Position numbers and translations under genes: made by a program
Shown here: positions 6,202 through 11,765 of the stretch, piece after piece
How the letters are laid out: every line of letters starts with the position of its first letter
How positions within the stretch are numbered: the first letter of the stretch is position 1
Assembly (NCBI GenBank): GCA_028293725.1
Contig: JAQGOE010000044.1
Span: forward strand, 1 to 11,765
Source of the DNA: Gammaproteobacteria bacterium
GTDB lineage: Bacteria > Pseudomonadota > Gammaproteobacteria > Steroidobacterales > Steroidobacteraceae
DNA: 11,765 nt
Reading direction: 5' to 3'
The notes under the pieces: model-generated
What the model was told of the DNA's origin: nothing
Seen by the model: the letters and a program-made list of their open reading frames with translations, nothing else
Database searches by the model: none

Positions 6202-7689
6202 TTACCGCGAGCGGCGCGGCCCGAGTCTCCCGGAATAAGATTCCCTCAGGGCATGCCCCAGTCGCTCCACACCGCTACGTATAGCCCGAATGTCGGCGCA
6301 CGCGACCCCCAACACGAGAGCCGGAGACATCGATCGGTCGATCGTCAACTTCGACAGTGCGACCGAGTCCACACCGCGCTCGGCAGCCCTGCGACAAGCT
6401 TCATTCTCCTCAATCCCCTTGGCGAGCCAGCCCACAATTTGCAGGCCGGCGCCGACTGGGGACAACTCCATGACGTCCTTGATCCTGCGTTGCGCACAAC
6501 GGACCAGCGCGTCGAACCGCGCCGTGTACAACTCGTGCATGCGTCGCATGTGCTGATCTAAATACCCCTCCGAGATGAAATCAGCGAGCGTCACCTGGTC
6601 CAGTACGGAGGGGAAGCGATCGAGGACAGACCGCGCGGCCGACACCGCGTCGACGAGAGTTGGAGGAACCACGAGAAAGCCCAGCCGCAGCCCGGGGAAT
6701 AGCATCTTGTTGAAGGTGTTTGAATAAATGACGCACCCGTCGGCATCCAGGCTTTGGAGTGCCGCAAGCGGCCGACCGGAGAACCGCAGTTGACTGTCGT
6801 AGTCGTCCTCAAATATCCAGGCTCCCTCCTCGCGCGCCCACTGTAGCAGCGCCAGCCGGCGTCGTAGCGACATCCCCATTCCCAGGGGGAACTGGCAGCC
6901 GGGAGTCACGTACGCAAACTTTGCGGAGCGGCAACGGCGCCGTCCCGCATCGCAGTCGATTCCTTCCGCGTCAACCGGAACCCCGATCACCTCGGCTCCC
7001 GAAGCACGCAGCAAAGACGTCGCGCCAACGTAGCCCGGATCCTCCATCCATACCTGATCGCCCGGATCGAGGACCAGTCGTGTGATCAGGTCCAGCGATT
7101 GTTGCGTACCTGTGGTGATCACTACTTGCTCAGCCGTGCATTTCACTCCTCTCGTCAACCCGACATGAGCGGCGACTGTCTCCCGCAAGGGCCGGAACCC
7201 GAGAATTTCACCGTGAGCGAGCAGGCCAGGCGCCGAGCTGCGCAAGCCCCGTGCAGCGATCCGACTCCACAATCTGGTCGGAAAGGCGTCTAGCGCGGGA
7301 CGGTCCAGTCGGAATGTCTCCACGCTGCGGTTCGCACAAAGGGATGGAAAGGGATTCTCAGCAAGCCGCCGGCCACGTGCGGAGAGCGACGCACCCTTGG
7401 ACCTCGCCTCCAGCAGGGATTCCGGAAGCATCCGTCGCACGAAAGTGCCATTACCGACAGTGCTCTCAACGTACCCCTCGGCGGCCAACTGATCGAATGC
7501 GGCCACGACCGTTCCACGAGCCACGCGGTATTGGGAAGCAACGCTGCGGGTGGAAGGTAGTCTGTTGCCCGGTGGAAGCCGGCCGTCAACAATGGCGGTC
7601 CGAATCTCGTCGTACAGCCACCGGAACAGCGTCGCGCCGTTCGAGCGGTCCCGCAGCACCAGCGAGGCGTTTTGTCTTTTCTTCGGCAC
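6202..7689 (-). CDS. MocR/PdxR-type transcriptional regulator (GntR HTH + aminotransferase domain)
   Basis: This 495-residue protein has the MocR layout: an N-terminal GntR winged helix (about 20-85, with GRLPPGNRLPSTRSVASQY and the wing GYVESTVGNGTFV), a linker, and a fold-type I aminotransferase-like domain (about 125-480). The probable PLP lysine is Lys328 in SNTFNKMLFPGLRLGF, with EDDYDSQLRF at 294-303 and EDPGYVGA at 216-223. The motif usually written TPSHQFPLG reads TPGCQFPLG here (residues 262-270), so the conserved Ser-His pair is replaced. The start is a GTG with no clear ribosome site, but it gives the usual distance to the helix-turn-helix. The protein probably binds the direct repeat upstream and regulates itself and the divergent DoxX-like gene. 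The effector amine or vitamer is unknown. Confidence 0.93.
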   Translation of the reverse strand: MPKKRQNASLVLRDRSNGATLFRWLYDEIRTAIVDGRLPPGNRLPSTRSVASQYRVARGTVVAAFDQLAAEGYVESTVGNGTFVRRMLPESLLEARSKGASLSARGRRLAENPFPSLCANRSVETFRLDRPALDAFPTRLWSRIAARGLRSSAPGLLAHGEILGFRPLRETVAAHVGLTRGVKCTAEQVVITTGTQQSLDLITRLVLDPGDQVWMEDPGYVGATSLLRASGAEVIGVPVDAEGIDCDAGRRRCRSAKFAYVTPGCQFPLGMGMSLRRRLALLQWAREEGAWIFEDDYDSQLRFSGRPLAALQSLDADGCVIYSNTFNKMLFPGLRLGFLVVPPTLVDAVSAARSVLDRFPSVLDQVTLADFISEGYLDQHMRRMHELYTARFDALVRCAQRRIKDVMELSPVGAGLQIVGWLAKGIEENEACRRAAERGVDSVALSKLTIDRSMSPALVLGVACADIRAIRSGVERLGHALRESYSGRLGPRRSR

Positions 7690-7711
7690 GTCAGCAGAGG
7701 GGCAGCGTCAC

Positions 7712-7750
7712 AATAATGGTCCATCACAGGGTTAAATAATGGCCCAATAC
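7712..7750. promoter_or_regulatory. Candidate MocR operator: 16-bp direct repeat, 23-bp period
   Basis: AATAATGGTCCATCAC (7712-7727) and AATAATGGCCCAATAC (7735-7750) match at 13 of 16 positions and start 23 bases apart. Each contains a small dyad (ATGGTCCAT; TGGCCCA). They lie within 61 bases of the MocR start, in the gap shared with the divergent membrane gene. MocR regulators are known to bind direct repeats, and TGG-CC-like cores have been described for PdxR and TauR relatives as far as I recall. Binding by this protein is inferred. Confidence 0.55.
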
Positions 7751-7833
7751 ACTGATCCACTGGAAGGCTACCATCATACGCTCGTATTTGCTGCCAGATC
7801 GCATGCCAAGCACGTCGTGCGGGAGGAGGAACG

Positions 7834-8661
7834 ATGCGCGCAGTTGGCGCAGGTCATGTCCTGTTTGCGCTGGGTTTCGCCGTCGTGGGGGCCATTGGCC
7901 TGGGAGCGCACGATTTCGTTCTCTCTCAACAGCCCATTCCTGCGTGGATACCGTGGCGAGAGGCCCTTGCATGTGCTTCTGGCGCCTTGCTGTTGGTTAC
8001 GGCAGTCGGCCTGTTGGTTCCCCGCGTAGCCAGGGTTGCCGCGCGCGTGTTGGCAGCGTACCTGCTCCTGTGGGTGCTTGTGTTACAGCTGCCGCGCGCG
8101 GTGGCGAATCCCCAGGTGGAGGGGTATTGGCTCGGCGTGGGCGAGGATCTCACGCTCGCCACCGGGGGTTGGATCATCTTTTGTGCCATCGCGGGGCGCA
8201 GCGATTCGAGTCTGCGGGTGGCGCGAGCTCTCTTCGGCCTCGCGCTCGTGCCCATTGGACTTTCCCACTTCTTCTATCTCAAGGAGACAGTGGGGTTCAT
8301 TCCGCCATGGCTGCCTTTTCGCACGTTCCTAGCCTGTCTCACGGGGGCCGCGCATATCGCGGCGGGCTCGGCGATCGCGTTCGGAATCGTGCCGCGGTCG
8401 GCCGCGACGTTGGAGGCCGTGATGGAGAGTCTGTTCACGCTCATCGTATGGGTGAGTGCCGTCATCACAGCACCCACGAACCGTGACGGCTGGGTGAACC
8501 TCTTTATTTCGACCGCGCTGAGCGCGGCGGCCTGGGCCGTGGCGGAGTCCCTCCGCCAGCAGCCTTGGGCGGCGTTCGCGCGAAGTAGCGATCCCAATGA
8601 AGCGCCGACCGGCTCCGTCCCACGCGTACGGTCAAGACCGCATCACCACCCTCCCCGCTGA
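7834..8661 (+). CDS. DoxX-like integral membrane protein with internal duplication
   Basis: This is a 275-residue inner-membrane protein with about eight hydrophobic segments, resembling DoxX-type four-helix proteins; no enzymatic role can be read. The two halves are similar: IPAWIPWREALACASGALLL (35-54) aligns with IPPWLPFRTFLACLTGAAHI (156-175), and each copy is followed by a GLLVPR/GIVPR end and two further helices. This looks like a tandem duplication of a four-helix DoxX unit. The last ~30 residues are hydrophilic, ending in His/Pro/Arg. The ATG at 7834 has an excellent ribosome site, GGAGGA three bases upstream. It is divergent from the MocR gene and shares the 144-bp gap with the repeat operator, so it is the likely regulatory target. 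The DoxX assignment is by general resemblance and is moderately sure. Confidence 0.8.
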   Translation: MRAVGAGHVLFALGFAVVGAIGLGAHDFVLSQQPIPAWIPWREALACASGALLLVTAVGLLVPRVARVAARVLAAYLLLWVLVLQLPRAVANPQVEGYWLGVGEDLTLATGGWIIFCAIAGRSDSSLRVARALFGLALVPIGLSHFFYLKETVGFIPPWLPFRTFLACLTGAAHIAAGSAIAFGIVPRSAATLEAVMESLFTLIVWVSAVITAPTNRDGWVNLFISTALSAAAWAVAESLRQQPWAAFARSSDPNEAPTGSVPRVRSRPHHHPPR

Positions 8662-8747
8662 TTGGCGAAACCGAGCTGCTTGCCCTGTGGCACAGCGTCC
8701 TGGAGCACGCCGAGACCAACTAAGAGCGACATGGACTCCGCTGCTTA

Positions 8748-10172
8748 TTAGGGAACGGGAGTCGCTGGATGGTAAGACAGCGTACCTCCCAAAAGCCACA
8801 GCAGAAACAACACGAGGGGCGTATTGATCAGGAATTGAATGAACGAGTAGCCGATCAAATCGCGCGCCTTCAATCCAAGCACGCCTAGAACCGGCAACAT
8901 CCAGAACGGGTTGATCAGATTGGGCAACGCTTCGGCCGCATTGTAGATCTGCACCGTCCATCCCAGGTTGTAATGCAGGTTTGAGGCCGCCTGCATCACG
9001 TAGGGGGCCTCAATCACCCATTTACCGCCCCCGGATGGAATGAAAAGTCCGAGTACCGCAGAGTAGATACCGATGAACAAGGCAAACGTACCGTGGCTGG
9101 CGACATGCGTAAACGCATCGCTCAACGCGGTCGCGAGAGTAGCGCCTCGAGAATTGGCCGCTCCGGTGAGGATCGCGGCGATAGCGCCCATCAACGGGAA
9201 TTGAATCAGGATGCTCGCAACGTTCGGGACGCTGCGCAGCACCGAGTCGATGAAACGCCGTGGTGTCCAGTGAAGCAGGAGACCGAGCATGATGAAAATG
9301 AGATTGTAGGTATTCAGGCTGGAGATGGCGACCAACAGCCCCTTGGCAGCGACTTGCTGTACCAACCAGGTCGCTATCAGCACCACGATCAACGCGTTTG
9401 GTATCGGGCTGTGCTCTAGCCACTCGCCTGGTCGCGTATGTCCCAGGTCGCTCGCCTTGCGCGATTCGAGTGACACGCCGAGATCCTGGGCGACGCACGC
9501 TCTCTTGTCGTCAGGTGCAGATCGCCAGGCGGTCCAGGTGCTGACTGCGATGATCACTGCCGCAAGCAACATCGACTGCCAACGAAATATGGTTTCAGTG
9601 AATGGGATGAGACCTGTGATCGCCCGCATGGCCGGTGGCATGCTCGCTGCGTTTGCCTGGAGTTGCGCCGCCGAGGAGGAGAGCCCCAGCGCCCACACCG
9701 AGCCCATGCCCAGGCAGGCCGCGGCGCCCGCCGCCCGATAGTCCAGGCGTAGATCTGTACGCTGCGCAATCGCACGGACCAGCAGGCTCGCGAGAATCAG
9801 CGCGAGCCCCCAGTGAATCAAAGACACGAGCATCGCGAATAACGCTACCAACATAACAGCGGATCGGCCGGTGCGCGGCACGACGCCGAGACGCTGGATC
9901 AGCTTGCTCACTGGAGGCGAGTCGGCGGTCACGTAGCCGCCGATGATGATGAAAGTCATCTGCATCGTGAAGGGAATCAGGCTCCAATAGCCCTCGCCGA
10001 AACTCCCCGCGACCTGCGCGGGCGAAGCACCCAGCAGTAAAGCGGCGATAACAACGACAGCCACGGCTACGACGGCAAAGACGTAGGCGTCCGGGAACCA
10101 CCGCTCACACCACGAGCACGAGATCTGCGCAAGCGCCGCTAACCGTGACTCGGCTCTCGCAGGTGTATCCAT
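8748..10172 (-). CDS. AtoE family short-chain fatty acid transporter
   Basis: This 474-residue, strongly hydrophobic protein is of the AtoE/short-chain fatty acid permease family, which moves small carboxylates such as acetoacetate or butyrate across the inner membrane. Family blocks include RWFPDAYVFAVVAVAVV near 24-40, SFGEGYWSLIPFTMQM near 57-72, GLIPFTETIF near 187-196, and the hallmark IPSGGGKWVIEAPYVMQ near 378-394; roughly ten to twelve membrane segments can be counted. The length is normal for the family. The frame is open to a GTG at 10238, but ATG 10172 is chosen because GAGGGAG lies seven bases upstream. No thiolase or CoA-transferase genes adjoin, so it stands alone and its substrate is unknown. 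It converges on the DoxX-like gene with an 86-bp gap in which I see no clear terminator. Confidence 0.93.
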   Translation of the reverse strand: MDTPARAESRLAALAQISCSWCERWFPDAYVFAVVAVAVVVIAALLLGASPAQVAGSFGEGYWSLIPFTMQMTFIIIGGYVTADSPPVSKLIQRLGVVPRTGRSAVMLVALFAMLVSLIHWGLALILASLLVRAIAQRTDLRLDYRAAGAAACLGMGSVWALGLSSSAAQLQANAASMPPAMRAITGLIPFTETIFRWQSMLLAAVIIAVSTWTAWRSAPDDKRACVAQDLGVSLESRKASDLGHTRPGEWLEHSPIPNALIVVLIATWLVQQVAAKGLLVAISSLNTYNLIFIMLGLLLHWTPRRFIDSVLRSVPNVASILIQFPLMGAIAAILTGAANSRGATLATALSDAFTHVASHGTFALFIGIYSAVLGLFIPSGGGKWVIEAPYVMQAASNLHYNLGWTVQIYNAAEALPNLINPFWMLPVLGVLGLKARDLIGYSFIQFLINTPLVLFLLWLLGGTLSYHPATPVP

Positions 10173-10347
10173 TGTTCGACTCCCTCGAAACCGCGGGTAA
10201 CAGGCACGCCATTGTAATCCACTAACACCCCGTCCCAACCGCTTTCATCCCACCCCGCAAGATCGCGACCAATGAACTCCAGGAAAGCGGACCTAAGTCG
10301 TAGCACTATTCACCGCGGCGACTTGCCTCTTTTTGCTACCACGAAAT

Positions 10348-10361
10348 TGGTTGATCAACCA
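10348..10361. promoter_or_regulatory. 14-bp perfect palindrome upstream of the nucleotidyltransferase unit
   Basis: TGGTTGATCAACCA is a perfect palindrome ending 21 bases before the ATG at 10383. A second short dyad (GGTACC, 10369-10374) and a direct repeat (GTACC-GTACC, 10370-10379) follow. A TTGGTT (10347-10352) and TACCGT (10371-10376) pair, spaced 18 bases, could be a weak promoter overlapping the palindrome, which would place the transcript start near the ATG. The next gene encodes a winged helix, so autoregulation is a reasonable guess. Confidence 0.45.
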
Positions 10362-10382
10362 CTTTTTTGGTACCGTACCGTC

Positions 10383-11045
10383 ATGAACGCCGACTCGAAA
10401 CCGTCTTCGTCACTGGAACAGGTGCTGGGAGCCAAGAGCAAAGTGGCGGTGCTCCGCCGTCTATTTCACTCCAAACTCGGCCATTCCGGCGGCGCGATAG
10501 CGAGGCAGACAGGGGTGGCCTTGTTTGCGGTTCAAAAGACGCTTGCCTCGCTGGAAGGCATTGGACTTGTCGACGTCGAGCGAGGTCCTGTCGAAAACCG
10601 CTACCGATTAAACACCCGGCACTACCTTGTCGAACACGGACTTCGCGCCCTGTTCGAAGGTGAGCGGCACATGCCGCGGGTACTCGCTCGGGAGTTACGC
10701 GGCTTGCTCGAAGGCAAAGTCATCGCCGCTGGCCTATTCGGCTCCTTCGCCCGCGGTGCTGCGCGCGCGGGATCCGATATCGATCTCTTTGTCGTTGTAA
10801 AAACGCTCAAAGATAAGGAGGACATCAGTCGGATACTGTCCGATGCCCAACCCGACATGACGCGACGATATGGCTGGCCCGTGCAGGCTGTCATTTTTGA
10901 ACGGCGGCGACTGGCTGAGGGCCTCATGAAGGGTCAGACGCTACTCGATGAGGCCGCTGGCGATTGGCAGCATGTGGCAGGGCTGACGCCGCGCGAATTG
11001 CGGAAATTACTCGCCTCGGCGAAGACTCCGCGGCTGCATCCATGA
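10383..11045 (+). CDS. Winged-helix / nucleotidyltransferase fusion (MNT-like)
   Basis: This 220-residue protein joins a DNA-binding winged helix (about 10-80: VLRRLFHSK, GGAIARQTGVALFAVQKTLA, then a basic wing) to a minimal nucleotidyltransferase fold. The transferase motif is GLFGSFARGAARAGSDIDLF: Gly-Ser at 120-121 and the metal-binding pair Asp132 and Asp134. The third carboxylate may be the Glu in VQAVIFE. MNT-type proteins act as antitoxins or modifiers in two-gene modules, and some AMPylate their partner. The ATG at 10383 is preferred because it begins just before the HTH and the bases upstream look like a promoter. No ribosome site is evident, so the message may be leaderless. The frame also allows an ATG at 10272, adding 37 residues. 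Its stop overlaps the next start (ATGA). The target of the transferase is unknown. Confidence 0.85.
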   Translation: MNADSKPSSSLEQVLGAKSKVAVLRRLFHSKLGHSGGAIARQTGVALFAVQKTLASLEGIGLVDVERGPVENRYRLNTRHYLVEHGLRALFEGERHMPRVLARELRGLLEGKVIAAGLFGSFARGAARAGSDIDLFVVVKTLKDKEDISRILSDAQPDMTRRYGWPVQAVIFERRRLAEGLMKGQTLLDEAAGDWQHVAGLTPRELRKLLASAKTPRLHP

Positions 11046-11272
11046 ATCCCGGACCCGTGCGCTCCTCGAGTGAACAGCACGCGGACGCGCAACGTTTACT
11101 GTTGGAAGCGACGAAGAAGGTACCCGAGAAGGTGCTGCGGGCTTACGGTTCCGTCGTGCAGGCCAAGTTCGAGTACGAATACTCCGGCGATGTATTTACA
11201 CCGGCGGCCGCCCGACGCTTGCTCGTGAAAGCAGAGGTTTTTTACGGCTGGGCACAGGAACAACTGCGTTGA
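11042..11272 (+). CDS. Small helical protein of unknown family, translationally coupled
   Basis: This encodes a 76-residue protein I cannot assign. Its ATG overlaps the previous stop as ATGA, a standard sign of translational coupling, so the two proteins are probably made together and may interact. It looks mostly helical: AQRLLLEATKKVPEKVLRAY near 16-35, a tyrosine-bearing turn FEYEYSGDVF near 43-52, and AARRLLVKAEVFYGWAQEQL near 55-74. By position it would be the toxin or target partner of an MNT-type transferase, but it is shorter than HEPN toxins and lacks the Arg-x(4-6)-His motif. A degenerate HEPN domain or an unrelated adaptor are both possible. Confidence 0.7.
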   Translation: MNPGPVRSSSEQHADAQRLLLEATKKVPEKVLRAYGSVVQAKFEYEYSGDVFTPAAARRLLVKAEVFYGWAQEQLR

Positions 11273-11320
11273 CGCAGGCAATATCGATCGCGCAGCCTGT
11301 GTAGTTGCGATGTCCGACCA

Positions 11321-11765
11321 CTACAATTCCAGTTCCATGAACACCGTGATATCCCGAAAGTCCTCCGGAATCTCGTAGTACGCGGGGCACTCCCTGAAGC
11401 CGATCTCACGGTACATTGCGATGGCGGATCGCATGAAAGAGACCGTCTCGAGCCTCATCAGCCCATACTGGTTTCGTTGCGCGCAGTCCATCAGGGACCT
11501 GACGATCCGCCGGCCGAGCTTCTTGCCCCGGTACTGAGTTCGGACATACACGCGCTTCAACTCGCAGACACCGGGACTTAGTTTGGTGAACGCTCCGCAT
11601 CCCGCCGAGTTGTCCGCGTACTTGGCCCACAACAACACGCCGTCAGGCGGCGCATACTCCCCAGGAAGGGGAGCGTCTACTTTACTGTAATAGAACTGCT
11701 GGGCCAGCGCCGAGTCGAAGCCAAGCTCGCTGACACGGGCGCAATCCCAGGCCATGAGCTCAACG
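11321..11765 (-). CDS. GNAT family N-acetyltransferase (N-terminus cut by right window edge)
   Basis: This is a GCN5-related acetyltransferase, which moves an acetyl group from acetyl-CoA to an amine on an unknown substrate; it is probably cytoplasmic. The core is clear: GEYAPPDGVLLWAKYADNSA, then the strand CELKRVYV leading to the acetyl-CoA loop RTQYRGKKLGRRIV, then MRLETVSFMRSAIAMYREIGF, and the end EIPEDFRDITVFMELEL. An ATG at 11755 gives 144 residues. The frame is open through it to the edge (GTT GAG CTC ATG), and relatives usually carry about 20 more residues first, so the true start is probably outside the window. It converges on the small protein gene, with 48 bp between the stops. 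Confidence 0.9.
   Translation of the reverse strand, partial: VELMAWDCARVSELGFDSALAQQFYYSKVDAPLPGEYAPPDGVLLWAKYADNSAGCGAFTKLSPGVCELKRVYVRTQYRGKKLGRRIVRSLMDCAQRNQYGLMRLETVSFMRSAIAMYREIGFRECPAYYEIPEDFRDITVFMELEL

Noticed and set aside
10173..10238. 22-codon N-terminal extension of the AtoE gene
   Set aside because: GAGGGAG is placed correctly for ATG 10172, and the extra residues are not typical of the family.
10272..10382. 37-codon N-terminal extension of the nucleotidyltransferase gene
   Set aside because: The stretch holds the palindrome and an AT-richer promoter-like segment, has no ribosome site, and lies before the HTH start. It remains an alternative.
11273..11320. CAGGC/GCCTG inverted repeat between convergent genes
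   Set aside because: The five-base stem with a long loop and no T-run is too weak to call a terminator.

Overview
The window reads as chromosomal DNA of a high-GC Pseudomonadota (Proteobacteria). The gene families seen (a DUF2242 lipoprotein, a patatin-like lipoprotein, a MocR regulator, DUF899 and AtoE proteins), the strong purine-rich ribosome sites and the high GC third positions point to a beta- or gammaproteobacterium (Burkholderiales or Xanthomonadales-like). This is inferred from family knowledge, not from a search. No rRNA, tRNA, CRISPR array, insertion sequence or phage gene was recognised. Genes are tightly packed and no gene-free stretch exceeds about 300 bases.

Layout. (1) 1-1025, minus: the first ~341 codons of glycogen phosphorylase, running off the left edge. 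(2) 1307-5165, plus: an envelope block of three exported proteins: a patatin-like phospholipase with a lipoprotein-type signal, a DUF2242 lipoprotein, and a Sec-exported protein made almost wholly of seven-residue repeats, built from tandem 84-bp DNA units and closed by a hairpin terminator. (3) 5366-6148, plus: a DUF899 thioredoxin-fold protein, convergent with (4) 6202-7689, minus: a MocR/PdxR-type regulator (GntR helix-turn-helix plus aminotransferase domain). (5) 7834-8661, plus: a DoxX-like membrane protein with an internal duplication, divergent from the MocR gene; the 144-bp gap holds a 16-bp direct repeat that looks like a MocR operator. (6) 8748-10172, minus: an AtoE-type short-chain fatty acid transporter. 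(7) 10383-11272, plus: a two-gene unit coupled by an ATGA overlap, with a winged-helix/nucleotidyltransferase fusion followed by a 76-residue protein of unknown family; a 14-bp perfect palindrome lies just upstream. (8) 11321-11765, minus: a GNAT acetyltransferase whose N-terminus is cut by the right edge.

How the genes work together. The block at 1307-5165 is all exported and co-oriented and may serve the cell envelope, but the genes are separated by 93-226 bp, so a single operon is not proven. The MocR/DoxX pair is the clearest regulator-target arrangement. The nucleotidyltransferase pair resembles the layout of MntA/HepT-like toxin-antitoxin or small defence modules, but its second protein lacks the hallmark HEPN motif. 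The least explained element is the heptad-repeat protein: hydrophobic residues recur every seventh position and Asp or Asn sits three residues later, the pattern of polar-core trimeric coiled coils, but with Asp mostly replacing Asn.
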